This document shows positions 44,443 to 55,857 of a stretch of 64,000 nucleotides of DNA, one piece after another. Numbering within the stretch: the stretch's first letter is position 1; the number at the start of each line of letters is the position of its first letter. Below the pieces are notes generated by a model that was not told the DNA's origin, did no database searches, and worked only from the letters and a program-made list of their open reading frames with translations. The DNA lies in contig CM022298.1 of the NCBI GenBank assembly GCA_011799875.1, positions 287,528,395-287,592,394 on the forward strand, given 5' to 3'. The DNA is from Thinopyrum elongatum (taxonomy: Eukaryota; Streptophyta; Magnoliopsida; Poales; Poaceae). The translations under genes were made by a program, and so were the position numbers.

Positions 44443-46139
44443 CTTGCGAGAGAACTACTTGAAGTGACGGTTAGATGGGGAAGCTTGGGCCCCACCAAGG
44501 ATGCAGGCCACTGCATGAGGCTCATGATAGCCCCCTGCATCCTCCTCAAGCAGGTTTTCATTTTCCTGTTGGGGCGCAGAAAAGCAGCATTGTCTTGCTG
44601 AGGGTTGGCCTGCCGAGGCTGATTTCGCCACCCCTGCCGAGAGTTGTCGTCGCCACGATCCTTCCAGCGGTTGTTGTTGCGGTTGCCACCGCGGCCTGAG
44701 CCACGCTTCTCCTGCCACTCGTCGTGAATCAACTTGAGCTCATGACAGTTTTCAGTGGCATGGGAGCGCATGTTATGGTAGCCGCAGAAGGGGCGCCCAT
44801 CCTTCTTGGCCTCGTCGTGGTCGCGCCCGTGCTTACGCTCAGGCTCCGTTGCAAGCACGACAGGCCTTTGAGCTTGGTGTCCCTGCCCTTAGGATTTGCG
44901 ACGTCGAGTTCGGCGTCAGGGCCATTGTGGGTGAAGAGACGACCCTCCTCAGCCTTGGCGCACTTGTCGGCGAGGTCGAACAACTCAAGCATGGAGTCGA
45001 GCTCGTCGTTTATGGCGAGCTTCTCATGCATCCTGATGTTTGTGACGCCGAAAGAGAATGCAGCGATGACCGTGACGTCAGAGGCACGCGGGATCTTGTT
45101 GCGCATTTGACTGAAGCACTGGATGTACTTGCGGAGGGTCTCATCAAGGCGTGGGCAGACGATACGCAGGGCGCTGAGCGTAAGGGAGCGGTCGGACATG
45201 CCCTTGAAGTTGGAGATGAACTCCTGGCACAGCTCAGCCCACGAGGAGATGGAGGCCTCGGGGAGGTTCATCAGCCACATGTGCGCAACGTCCTTGAGGG
45301 CCATGGGGAACCAATTTGCCATGACCCTGTCATCACCTTCTACAGCTTGGATGCTAACGGTGTAGAGCTGCAGAAATTCCACAGGGTTGTGCTGCCATCG
45401 TAGCGGGGCGGCAGCTCTGGCTTGAACTTTGTGGGCCACACCACACGGTGCAGCTCATGAGTGAGGGCGAGGCAGCCCCCGCTGTAGGAGACGACACCAT
45501 CGGCGAGGGCAGCACGGTTCTGGCAACCAGCCATGGCGACGTCCTCGATGGTGCGGTTCTGGCAGTCGCGCTTCTTCTCAAGGAGCACACGCGCATCAGG
45601 TGGGGCGCGCCTGACGATCTGGCAGCTGGGATCACCGTCGTGCGACGGAGACGAGCCATGAGAGGGCTCCGGTGCGCACGTGCGGCGGTGGCGCACCGCG
45701 CCTTTGTTGCACGGAGGAAGTAGAGGACGCGTGTCGTGCCCTGTCCATGCGTCACGCGACTGTAGAGGGGACAACGGGCATGAAGGGGCCGGAGTGTCCC
45801 CGGCGACGTTGATGAGCTTAGTGATGTGGGCGAGCTAGGTTTCATACCCGTCTTCGATGGGGCAGTAGCGCAGGAGCTCCTACGCCATGAGTAGCGCTGC
45901 TTGCAGAGCCGGTGGGTCGCGACGAGCGAGCGAATATGCCATGGCGGTGCGGGCCGGCGGCGGCGGCCGCTGCTGCTGCTACTGGTGACCCCCATCGACA
46001 GGTGGTCGGAGGAGGCCTCCGCCTCCGGCTCCGTGCTCTCGGTGGCTGCGCGAGCTTGGCGGCGGCGGGTGTCGCAGATGGGCTCCATGTGGATGCGGTT
46101 GGCCCTGCGCAGTGTGCGTTGGTGTCGAGCATCGGCCAT
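44439..46139 (-). pseudogene. Element C gag
   Basis: The frame from the ATG at 46139 (MADARHQRTLRRANRIHMEP) continues after a frameshift near 45450 into a retrotransposon gag domain (ANWFPMALKDVAHMWLMNLP, ISSWAELCQEFISNFKG, LRKYIQCFSQMRNKIP). After another frameshift near 44860 comes a zinc-knuckle-like CGYHNMRSHATENCHEL and a Gly/Arg/Asn-rich tail. Gag forms the virus-like particle of the retrotransposon. Here it is broken by the frameshifts. Confidence 0.85.
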
Positions 46140-46172
46140 GGTGGTGTTGAAGCTCGAGGCGTGAAGACTAAG

Positions 46173-46193
46173 CCCCCTACCTAGCGCGGCAAA
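46173..46193 (-). other. Element C primer-binding site region
   Basis: Minus strand TTTGCCGCGCTAGGTAGGGG directly follows the LTR end. It resembles a TGGCGC-type primer-binding site with changes in the first bases. Confidence 0.5.
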
Positions 46194-46552
46194 TTTCGGG
46201 GGATTGATTCTGAGCTACGGGACATCCTCAAAACCCTAGTTCGAACTCTGGGGACTTGGCTCACAACCACGAAGCTACAGGCTAGGCGCGAGACATGACA
46301 GGGACACAACAAGCTACCCAGCTTCGGGCCACCGTGCGGTGTAAAACCCTACTCCTGCTTGGTGGAATTGCCTGTGGACAATGCTCTTGGATCTACAAGA
46401 TGAGCTGGAGCTCTTGGGGGTCAACAATGGCACAATGGATTGATCCTTTGCTATGGTGGCCGCACTGCCCCTTTTATAGGTGCCTTGGACCTCTTCGCCA
46501 AAAATATGAGCGGGAAAGGGGTACCAGAGGGCAAAAAATTGAAAGGGGACAC
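46194..46552 (-). repeat. Element C 5' LTR, truncated in U3
   Basis: Matches 35322-35679, including the TATA box (complement of CCCCTTTTATAGG near 46470). The left tip reads TTTC in place of TGTC. Similarity stops at 46552, about 75 bases beyond the TATA box, so the U3 start appears lost. Confidence 0.75.
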
Positions 46553-47071
46553 GCGCAAAAAATTGAAATGTGACATGGCGAAACCTGCATCGTAAAATTG
46601 CAGCAAAAGTAAGAAAACATGATAGTTAATCAATGAGATTTACTTTATGTGACACGAGTGAATCCTTATCAGGATATCACTATGTTCAAGTTCTAAATTT
46701 AAGGTTATTCGTCCAATTGCGGGTGGCATGCAGGGCCCCCTTACTCCCACAAGCAGGACAGTCCAAAGGCCGTTAGAACTTGTATGGAGCAAATATCCGG
46801 GGGACTGGAAATACTGGTGGGTGCAATAAACCCTGCAATGCATACATATATTGGAGTGTAACCATAACTGATATGTACTTCAAAATGTACAAACTGAATT
46901 GAGTGAACAAACATTAACATAGAGTGTTCTCAGGATTCACCACACAACAAAAGCGGCAGTACTAACCCATACAGGGTTGACACACACAAATCAAGTACTG
47001 AACAATATTACTTACTACAGACAAGTAAAGTTTCACTAATTAAACTCTGTAGGCTATTTCTTGCCACCGAT
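46553..47071. other. Flank between element C and the B3-like gene at 47072
   Basis: A 67-codon minus-strand frame at 46843-46640 follows an acceptor-like ATTGCAG, but its sequence has no clear B3 match, so I do not call it an exon. Nothing else is recognised. Confidence 0.4.
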
Positions 47072-48156
47072 CTACGAAATTTGCCCCACATAACTGACCA
47101 GGCCATGGACTTCGTGAGAGATGTCTACCGGCACCTTCACCATCTCGTCAACCTTGGAGAACCTAACAGAGTGATCTTTCCACTCATAAACATGACGATG
47201 AAGATAGTCTGCATCAGATTTTTCGAGAAGCTTTACAAGAACCACACCCTTCATAATCGAAGGTACAACTACGAAATTGTTGTGGTGAAGTACACCCTCA
47301 AGAACATGCCTGACAACAATGCTACTGGAAAATACTTGTTCACGACATGTGGCTACAAGGACACGACAGCTGGATAGTTTAGTAGTGCATATCCTCAGGT
47401 CTTCCAGTTCACACGGCATGACTTTGAGAACTTCATATCCACAGCGGATCTGGTTCTAATTCAAACAGAAACCAATATTTTATTACTACCTCCATTCACA
47501 AATATAAGATGATTTTAGATATTTTACTCCATATACGACTACATGTATGCATGGAAATGAGTGAACAAAGACACTAAAACAAGTCTACATTAGATACACA
47601 AAAAAGTTAGAACATCTTATATTTGTGAACAGAGGGATTACTTACAATATCCATAACACAAGTTACTGAGGCTACCATATTCTCTTCCCAGGCATGAGAG
47701 CTAAAATCTTGCATTTCCTACAGCTAGCATTGATGTTCATAAAGTAGTTGAAAGTAATCTATAAGAAATCAATGTTATGTGCAAAAATCAAATGCATGTC
47801 AACCTCTCGCATGTTTTGGTCAAAAGAGCCATTTAGAACCGTCATTTGGCACACAAAAATCACATGCAAGATCGCCTAGAAAGTTGTACTGCTGGTACTG
47901 CGTGTACATTACACAAACCTCTCATATTAGCAAGCACTTTGCAAGTTAGATGAAAAACACGACCAAGATCGTCAAGAAGAGATATTACCTGGACCGGCTT
48001 AACGAGGGATCCTGGAGAGGGGGCCTTGGACAGGGCGATGGCCTTGAGCTTGTCTGTGGTTGTCTCGGCGGGGTGCTTGCGCTTCTTTGGACCCTAAGCC
48101 TCGATGGTTTGGGCCAGAGCCATAGACATCACTTTGGCCAGTGCTCCAGGGTCCAT
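47072..48156 (-). pseudogene. B3-like gene remnant with nuclear-localisation-like motif, three exons
   Basis: Minus-strand exons 48156-47989, 47717-47646 and 47455-47072 all join in phase 0 with good sites (CAG|GTAATA, CTGTAG|GAA, ATT|GTAAGT, GAATTAG|AAC). Exon 1 starts MDPGALAKVMSMALAQTIEA, meets TAG at 48094-48096, then reads GPKKRKHPAE, a classical nuclear-localisation-like cluster. Exon 2 encodes EMQDFSSHAWEENMVASVTC. Exon 3 (CGYEVLKVMPCELEDLRIC ... VKVPVDISHEVHGLVSYVG) shares the spacing of the B3-like half at 34193-33912, at low identity. The TAG makes it a pseudogene unless translation restarts. The B3 assignment is moderate. Confidence 0.55.
47484..47640. mobile_element. Stowaway MITE in an intron
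   Basis: CTACCTCCATTCACAAATAT and its inverted partner ATATTTGTGAACAGAGGGAT enclose about 155 bases, with TA at 47484-47485 and 47639-47640. It lies within the second intron of the B3-like gene, and its right end abuts the GTAAGT donor. Confidence 0.9.
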
Positions 48157-48435
48157 CAAGAAACTGTCAAATAGAAATAAAAGGAAAGAAAACCATAATC
48201 ACAAACCCAAAAGAAGAACATAGAGGGAGTTAGGATCGGTCGCAGGGTTGCAAAAGATGACAGGGCCTTGGCTAGAAGCAACACCATGCGCTCACCTTTC
48301 CTTCTTTGTGAGGGAAGAACAATGGCAGAAGCGAGTTGGGGTTTTCTTGAAGAAATAAGGAACAATACGAGGGAGAAGCGAGTTGGGGTTTTCTTCAAAA
48401 GAGGAAGATGAGGGAGAAGAGTGAAATGATGGTTG
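48157..48435 (-). other. 5' leader region of the B3-like gene
   Basis: An acceptor (TTTGACAG) seven bases before the ATG suggests an upstream non-coding exon in this stretch. GAAGCGAGTTGGGGTTTTCTT occurs twice (about 48330 and 48378; first 20 bases GAAGCGAGTTGGGGTTTTCT), a local duplication. Confidence 0.4.
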
Positions 48436-48590
48436 CTTCGTCCGTCCAACTTACTGCTGTAAAGGTGGGATTTTGTGATTTAACGGCTCATTGGGCATTA
48501 CTGTGGCACTTCGATCGGGGCACTCTACCGTGTAGTTGTGCACTCTAGTACGGAGTAATTTGGTGCATGGCAAGTGGACCCCGATGCTGG
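48436..48590 (-). promoter_or_regulatory. Conserved upstream block, copy 2
   Basis: Same ordered words as at 34711-34860: TTACTGCT, AAAGGTGGGATTTTGTGATT, AACGGCTCATTGGGCATTAC and TTTGGTGCATGGCAAGTGGA. Confidence 0.5.
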
Positions 48591-49379
48591 CTGCCCCACA
48601 CGTCGGCGAATGTGAGTAGCTAGGTTCCCGACGACCGTGGAGGAGGATCTGCGCGGTAGAGCGTGTCCACTATTTCTTAAAAAAATATTTTTTGATTACA
48701 GCAAGCGTTTCCACTCTTACAACGGAAGAGTGCGAAACACGGCAGCCACTTGAACTTACACTACTAGTACTCGTACTACTAGGCATGTGCAGTGTGCATA
48801 CGGCAGCACTATTATCTTGTTGCTAGTGTAGTAAGATATGACGATAAAAAATGATGTCTAGTAACTTATAAATAAATCTATGGCGAGGGATATTTTTGCG
48901 AGTGTTTCAACATACTTTTGGTTTACATTGCGGCTAGTATTCGTGAATACGGTCTTGGGTGGGTCCCCTGCGTGTACGTGCCTCCCATCCTGTGCTACCT
49001 CCGCGTACATGTGTCCTGTGGTGTATTATTTTTAGCAGACAAGGCAACCAAAGAAGTAGAATCAAGGGGTGGAGACGGAAGCCGCTCTGGAAGGGTGTCT
49101 CCGGAGGATTGACATCCGTTGACATACTGTGCTCATGTCAACTATGAACAATAGTGTAACATGCCCCTTTTTTACTGTCCGATCGAGAATAAACGGTGAG
49201 ATCAATGTCAACAGTACTAGGGCTACAATGCATGGAGATTTAGCTGCTACAGTACTCCACTGAACCGGAACCATATGAAGCACACATCTATAGTGCTTTG
49301 TGCTATACTGACTAATCTGCATCGTCTGAGTTTGATCCAACGATCATTTTGCGCCATGACATGCCCATGCAGAGGATGC
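48591..49379. other. Intergenic, nothing recognised
   Basis: No ORF with a recognisable domain, no tandem structure and no transposon ends were found. Confidence 0.5.
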
Positions 49380-50084
49380 CTAAACACCACCGAAGTCCCT
49401 GTGCTTCTCCAGGCGCATGATGGTGGTGATGCAGGGTGCCACCGCCTGCAGAGCATGCTCTCGGTCGACGGGAGCCAGCTCGTCAAAGACGGTGTCCAAT
49501 GGCACAATTGAATTCTTGTGACAAAGCCCGGAGAGGATTCGCCCGGCAAGGGCGATGGCTGCCTGCACCCCATCCTTGTCCAGCTTCTCCCCCACCACTG
49601 CGTGGAGATGGTTCAGCTCCTCAGAGATATAGGTGAAGAAGGAGACCATGTCAAGAAGCTATAGTTCGTTGAAGTCGATGGGGTGGTTGAACGGGTTTAG
49701 TCCGATAGTCGGCATGGTTGCACTTGGACGACGGTAGGCATCACGCAGCCGCAACACGTGCGTGGCAACATGGTCCAGCAAGTGGTTGAGGCGATCCTGG
49801 ACCTCATCACGATCGGCCCACTCGTGCTCCAGCCGGCTCGCCTGACCGCCTATCATATCTCCCGCTTTCTGCAACAATGCCTCCGACGTCTCAAGCATCC
49901 TTGTGGTGGACTCCTGCCGCTTTTGAAGCTCCATGAACTCCCGCTCATAACAGAGGAGCATGGCACTCTTCTCCTCCTTGAGGTCATGGAGCTCCATGTC
50001 CTTGGTCCCGAGGTCGGCATCCTTGGACTGGAGCTCCTCTGTTAGGCGCCTCACCTCAGACTCCTTGATCTGGTGCGTCACCAT
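49380..50084 (-). pseudogene. Coiled-coil protein of unknown function, one in-frame stop
   Basis: From the ATG at 50084 the minus strand encodes a Glu/Lys-rich coiled coil (SEVRRLTEELQSKDADLGTK, DLKEEKSAMLLCYEREFMEL) for about 80 residues. A helical segment (RLEHEWADRDEVQDRLNHLL) and a C-terminal block (MVSFFTYISEELNHLHAVVG, DGVQAAIALAGRILSGL) follow. A TAG at 49659-49661 interrupts it; the frame reopens at once and runs to 49380. The total is about 235 residues. The coiled coil plus FF...L...V...L...A..L order resembles the C-terminus of the antisense ORF of element C, so it may be a captured or domesticated relative. I do not recognise a host family. Confidence 0.5.
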
Positions 50085-50102
50085 GGAACCAGGTGGAAGC
50101 AA

Positions 50103-50460
50103 TGGGGAAAGGAAGCAAAGGGGGTGAAATGGCTGAAAGGCAATGCAATCTGTGGGAAGTCAGAGGGAGCCAGTGGAGGAGCAGGGTAAATCTTTTGATT
50201 TTCACCATGGGAAAACCCAGTCAATGCCTTTTCACATACGGGAGCAGTGGGTTTTACTGGCGGAGTCATCATGACTAATTCCTTCCGCGCCTGCTCCCAT
50301 AAAAAAAATCCTGCCGCGCCTGCCGCACCCAAAGACCAAGGCAATGCAGTGGTGAATATTTAAATTTACCTAGAGGCACGCAGAGAAAAAATGCGTGAAA
50401 AAACAAATGTGGCGGCGGCCTAGCTGATCGATCCCATTAGCCCAACTAGCTAGCCACCGT
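50103..50460. other. 5' flank of the coiled-coil gene
   Basis: No further coding region supported; an 88-codon frame at 50344-50078 overlaps the gene start in another frame and has no recognisable domain. Confidence 0.4.
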
Positions 50461-50545
50461 GCTTCGCTGATGTACTCGGCGGGAAAGGTGGTGTTTTTTG
50501 ATTTGACGACTCATTACTTACTTCGGTGCTACGACCGAGGAGGAC
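50461..50545 (-). promoter_or_regulatory. Conserved upstream block, copy 3 (short)
   Basis: GGGAAAGGTGGTGTTTTTTG, ATTTGACGACTCATTACTTAC and GGTGCTACGACCG (first word groups cut to 20 bases) correspond to the first half of the blocks at 34711 and 48436. Confidence 0.4.
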
Positions 50546-50680
50546 CCAGAAACCATGCGGTAGGGTGTCCCACATCTCAGCAAGGAAGAAAATATGCGTG
50601 CACCACTGGGGAGGACCCAGAAACCGCGCGGTAGGGTGTGCCACGTCTCATCATGAAGGAAAACGTGCGTGTAAAAATAT
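50542..50680 (+). repeat. Two tandem 71-bp copies
   Basis: GGACCCAGAAACC begins at 50542 and 50613. Both copies continue GCGGTAGGGTGTSCCACRTC and end in TGCGTG. Confidence 0.85.
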
Positions 50681-51316
50681 ATGAGACGTACCAGTTCGAA
50701 CTCGGGACCCCACAAAAAAACTTGGGACCTGGCCAGTCGGTCGAAAATAGCCCACTAGCCACATAAATTCATCATGCTAACGTGGCATGGAAGATAGGTG
50801 TGGTTAGCTCCGTCTCGACCAGCCACGGGGTCTCTTGTTCCTTGGCGATTCATCTATTTTCCCAGCATTTTTTAGTTATAATAACACCACGGCCAGCTCG
50901 CGCCGCTCTTCGTGTTTGCCCGTGCATCTAAGGTTGTATATGGAGCCTAGAGAGATCACAGATAGGGGACCCGCCAGTAAGTGAGTCAACGTTCATGCAT
51001 GTGCTGACGAGCCACTCCCTCTACTCTACTCAACGTAATACAGTATAAAATCAAGTTATGTGACAAAGTCAACAGCCGTTGTTGTTTCTGGCTATCGACG
51101 TACACTTTGTAGTCCAAGTTGCCGGTTCAAATCTCATCCTTCTGACTTGTTATTTTTAGGTCCAAATTTGATCAATGACAAGTGGGACCCCCGTGTGTTG
51201 TTCCGATCTTTTAGTGTACGAGGTTTTTTTTTGCACAAACACTTTACGTGGTTAGACAAGTTACAACACGAGTTACAAGTATTTTGCAAGTTTAGGAACA
51301 AAAGTGACATCGCCGG
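50681..51316. other. Intergenic, nothing recognised
   Basis: No gene or transposon terminus was identified. Confidence 0.45.
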
Positions 51317-52251
51317 AGAATATCACATGCTCCCCGCAGCTTAGATTCTATGGTGATACAAGATTCTACGCGTTGGATCTGAGATCCAATGGCTTGGGAG
51401 TAGTCTTTGTAATTATGTGCAATTTCCAAACTCCTCAAGGTTTTTTTTTGCAAAAAACATTCAGGCCTCGTGTGAGCCGTTGGATCTTGGATCCAATGGC
51501 TCCCAGTAGCTCATATCACCGTAGAACCTAAGGTGTGGGAGCACCCGATATTCTCATGTACAAGAGAATATAATGTGCTCCCCGCAGCTTAGCCGCTACG
51601 GTGATACGAGCATATACGTTATTGGATCTGAGATCCAATACCATGTGCATAGTATTAATTTGTACTTCTGGGAAATTTCCAAACTCTTTGAGGCCTATAT
51701 TTCAAAAACATTGAAACCTCCTACTGGGAGCCGATAGATCTCCCGGGATCTCGTATCACCGTAGAATATACGGTGTGGGAGCACCTCATATTCTCCCGGG
51801 CGAGAGAACATCAAGTGCTCTCGCAGCTTGGATGCTACGGTGATAAGAGCTTCGTGGCCATTCGATCTGAGATCCAATGGCATCTGAGTAGTCTTTATTC
51901 TTGTGAGCAGTTCCTGAAATCTTTGAGGTTTTTTTTGTAGAAGCCATTCGAACCACCTAGGACCTGTTGAATTCAGATCCAACGGCTCCGAGGAGCTTGT
52001 ATTACCACAATATCTAAGGTGTGGTCGCATGTGATATTCTTACACACAAGAGAATACGAGGTGCTCCCACATCTTAGATGCTACGGTGATATGAGCTTCG
52101 AGGCCGTTTTATATGGGATCCAATGGCATATGAGTAGTTTTTGTACTAATTGTGTGCAATTCCCAAACTCATTAAGTTTTTTTGCAAAAATATTAAGACC
52201 TCCCGTGAGCCGCTAAATCTTAGATCTACCAGCTCCCAGGAACTCGTATCA
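51317..52251. repeat. Four tandem fold-back units of about 242 bp (fourth split by element A)
   Basis: Each unit begins like GAGAATATCAAGTGCTCCC with a CTACGGTGAT..GAGC tract and GGATCTGAGATCCAATGG. Each ends with the inverted versions: GATCCAACGGCTCC, CTCGTATCACCGTAGAATCT, GTGTGGGAGCACCTGATATTCT (as words of at most 20 bases in any copy). Units start near 51317, 51560, 51804 and 52047. The fourth unit stops at TATCA (52251) and continues at 62544, after element A, with CCATATAGCATCCATGGTGT and GATATTCTCC. Confidence 0.85.
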
Positions 52252-53770
52252 TGATGACCCACAAGTATAGGGGATCAATCATAGTCCTTTCAATAAGTAA
52301 GAGTGTCGAACCCAACGAGGAGCAGAAGGAAATGATAAGCGGTTTTCAGCAAGGTATTTTCTGCAAGCACTGAAATTGTCAGTAACAGGTAGTTTGATAG
52401 CAAGATAATTTGTAACAAGCAAGTATTAGTAATGGTAACAAAACTGCAGCAAGGTAGCCCAATCCTTTTTTGGCAAAGGACAGGTTGGAACGGTCTCTTA
52501 TAATAAGTAAAACATTCTTGAGGGCACACAGGAATTTCATCTAGCCACTTTCATCATGTTGGTTTGATTCGCGTTCGCTACTTTGATAATATGGTATGTG
52601 GGTGGACCGGTGCTTCGATGGTATTCTTACTTGAACAAGCCTCCCACTTATGATTAACCCCCCTCGCAAGCATCCACAACTACAAAAGAAGAATTAAGAT
52701 AAAATCTAACCATAGCATTAAACATATGGATCCAAATCAGCCCCTTACGGAATAGCGCATAAACTAGGGTTTAAGCTTCTGTCACTCTAGCAACCCATCA
52801 TCTAATAACTACTCCACAATGCATTCCCTTAGGCCCAAAGATGGTGAAGTGTCATGTAGTCGACATTCACGTAACACCACTAAGGGAATCACAACATACA
52901 TACCATCAAAATATCGAACGAATATCAAGTTCACATGATTACTTGCAACATGACTTCTCCCGTGTCCTCAAGAACAAAAGTAACTACTCACACAACATAT
53001 TCATGCTCAAGATCAGAGGAGTAATAAATATCATAATGGATCTGAACATTTAATCTTCCACCAAATAAACCGCCTAGCATCAACTACAAGATGTAATCAA
53101 AACTACTAGTCACCCACAGGTACCAATCCGAGGTTTTGGTAGAAAGATTGAACACAAGAGATGAACTAGGGTTTGAGATGAGATGGTGTTGTTGAAGATG
53201 CTGATGAAGATTGGCCTCCCAAAGATGAGAGGGTTGTTGGTGATGACGATGGCTTCGATTTCCCCCTCCAAGAGGGAATTTCCCCCAGCGGAATCGCTCC
53301 GCCGGAGGGCAAAAGTGCTCCTCCCAAGTTCTGCCTCGAGACAGCGGTGCTCTATCCCTAAAGTCCTCTCCTTATTTTTCCTAGGTCAAAATACCTTATG
53401 TACCAGAAGATGGGCACCAGAGGTGGGCCTGGGCCCCCACTACCCACCAGGGCGCGCCTGGAAGGGGTGGCGCACCCTGGTGCCTTGTGGTCGCCTGGGT
53501 GCCCCCCTCTGGTGGTTCTTTTCTCCATAATTTTTTTATTTATTTCAAAATAATTCTCCGTAAAATTTCAGCTCATTTGGAGATGTGCAGAATAGGTATC
53601 TCTGACATAGCTTTTTCAGGTCCAGAATTCCAGGTGCTGGCATTCTCCCTCTTTGTGTAAACCTTGCATATTATGAGAGAAAAGGAATTAGAATTACTCC
53701 TCAAAGTATTATATTGCATAAAAACACTATAAATAACAGTAAGAAAACATAATTTAAAATGGACGTATCA
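52252..53770 (-). repeat. Element A 3' LTR
   Basis: TGATGACCCACAAGTATAGG to AATGGACGTATCA on the plus strand, 1519 bases, with a GC-rich hairpin block at about 53417-53517. Confidence 0.95.
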
Positions 53771-53786
53771 ACTCCCCCAAGCTTAG
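53771..53786 (-). other. Element A polypurine tract
   Basis: Minus strand CTAAGCTTGGGGGAGT abuts the 3' LTR. Confidence 0.8.
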
Positions 53787-55329
53787 ACCTCGCTTGTCCT
53801 CAAGCGAAAGCTGATATCGAAAATCCTGTCCACATGTTTAGAGATTGAGGTGTCAATAAAACAAAATACGGACATAGTAGCATCATGATTATTATTATAA
53901 CAGCAACAAACTTTATCATAAAACTTTATCATATAGCTTCTCATGAACAAGTAACAATTCATCACAACATCATAGTAGAAAGCATAAACTTTATTAGAAA
54001 CTAACAAATTGTGTTCTCAGTCAACTTTGCAACTACAATTCATCATATTTTCAGGAAGGGTCTCGTGTCGGAGCCTATTGGCAAGTTCACATACTCAACC
54101 ATCATTTAGTCTTCTATGATTGCTAACACTCACAGCATACATATGAGCAAAAAGTTTCAACCGGACACATAGAAAGATAGGGGCTTATAGTTTCACCTCC
54201 CAACTTACTCACCTCAAGGGTGATGTCAACAATAATAACTCTTGATCACTCACACTCAACTGGATATATGTGCCTAGATCTTTCCCCACCACATGGTGCT
54301 TGCAAAAATAAAAAATAAAAAGGAATAGAGAAGAATATTTTGACTCTTGCATAAAAAGTAAATACATAAAAGTAAAAGATAGGCCCTTCACAGAGGGAAG
54401 CGGAGGTTGTCATGCGCTTTTTGGTTTTGTATGCACAATCTCTTAATGCAAAAGAACGTCACGTTATATTGCCCCTTACGATAGCAACCTTTATTATGCA
54501 GTCCATCACTTTTATTACTTTGCCATCACAAGTTCGTACGACGCTTATTTTCCCTTACACTAAAAGATCAAACACATTTAGGAGCAACTTTTATTGCCTT
54601 TTTGCACCGATGACAACTTACTTGAAGGATCTTACTCAATCCATAGGTAGGTATGGTGGACTCTCAAAACATGAATTTGGGTTTAAGGGTTTTGGATGCA
54701 CAAGTAGTATCTCTACTTAGTGCAGAATTTTGGCTAGCAAAGATATTGAGCAAGCACCACATGTTGAAGGATCCATGACAATATAACTTCTATGTGAATA
54801 TGAACAAACATAAATCATTATGTTGTCTTCCTTCTCCAACGTCAACAATTTGGCATAAAATATTTAATGGGGGCTCACAATCATAAAATATGTCCAAGAT
54901 AGTATATTTGCATGTGAATCTTATCTTCCCTTATTAATTCTTTCATGAATTGCATCATTGACCAATACTACGTTTGTCAACTTTCAATAAATTTTACCAC
55001 TTATACTTTTCCTTATGTGATGTCATTACTTACCATAAGATTAGCATATGATCTTTTTCATTATTTCCCTTTATTTTGATTGGAACATAAGAGTAATGAA
55101 GCAACTTAAACTAAACTTTATTATATAACTCTCACTCGATTACATAGATAGATAGATCACGAAACTAGCACTCGAAAATAGATCATACTAAACTTTTATT
55201 CAACTAAATCACGAAATAACTAAGGATTGAACTAAGATAGGTAAAGGCAATAAAAGTGTTGGTGATAAGATACCGGGGCATCTCCCCCAAGCTTGGCACA
55301 AGGCAAGGGGAGTGCCCATACCCGTGTAC
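53787..55329 (-). other. Element A non-coding 3' internal region
   Basis: No gene is supported; it corresponds by eye to 20997-22554 of element B. Confidence 0.7.
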
Positions 55330-55857
55330 TCAAGTCTTCTTCTTTGGTGATGATGATGATGGTGGTGGTGATGAGGTAGTAGCAAGCTTGTCCTCCGGCT
55401 TCCATGGCAGTTGTTCACCATCATATGAGGATGCACGAGTCCCCCGAGTCCTGCAACTGGCAGCTAAACTCATACCTTTAAATCTTGCTTCATACTCGAA
55501 AACTTGATTTTGAAGATCATAGATCTGGCTTTGCGGAAAATTGATTTGCTCATTGAAGGTGAACACGATGTCCTTCATAGACTGGCCATCCACCTTGTGA
55601 TCACGGGTGAATTCCATGATCATTAGGTGATTGGCATTGAGTCCACGCTCCACCATCCCTTGGCACTTGAAGATCTCCTACTCCACTGCCTCAAGCCTGG
55701 CCTCCATGCTTCCCGTCCTCTTGGGGACTTGAACGTCCCGGATGTGGAGCACCCCCTCACACATCTCAATGGCTTGAGGGTGCTTCAACACCTCCGGTAG
55801 GTAGGGTTTAATGACCTTCTCGAAGAACTTTTCCTTGGAGGAGCTTGGGGCAACCAT
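55330..55857 (-). pseudogene. Element A accessory ORF, one in-frame stop
   Basis: From the ATG at 55857 (MVAPSSSKEKFFEKVIKPYL) the frame runs through PQAIEMCEGVLHIRDVQVP, meets a TAG near 55679, then continues (MVERGLNANHLMIMEFTRDH, DIVFTFNEQINFPQSQIYDL, a probable helical region) to a Ser/Pro-rich end SSPPPSSSSPKKKT. A splice-acceptor-like TTTCTAACAG lies 14 bases before the ATG, parallel to element B. The N-terminal part differs from the element B accessory ORF. No membrane segment was seen and the function is unknown. Confidence 0.6.

Larger units (their letters stand above)
35322..46552 (-). mobile_element. Element C: Tat-type Gypsy element with antisense ORF, internally deleted
   Basis: Minus-strand order is 5' LTR remnant (46552-46194), primer-binding site, gag (46139-44439), protease (44442-44071, interrupted by a 941-base insertion), RT (about 42725-41945), integrase (about 41940-41132), spacer, an ORF in the opposite orientation (40031-36469 on the plus strand) and the 3' LTR from 35322. 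This gag-pol plus antisense ORF layout is known for the Tat lineage. No matching target duplication is visible (ACCTA on the left, CGCGC on the right), consistent with a truncated right end. Confidence 0.8.

Noticed and set aside
35322..46552. Element C as complete with short 358-bp LTRs ending at 35679 and 46552
   Set aside because: TG...CA ends exist, but no polypurine tract follows 35679, no target duplication matches, and the TATA box would leave only about 75 bases of U3; a truncated right LTR fits better.
46640..46843. A further exon of the B3-like gene
   Set aside because: An acceptor-like site precedes it, but the sequence shows no B3 hallmark and the phase to the upstream exon is unclear.
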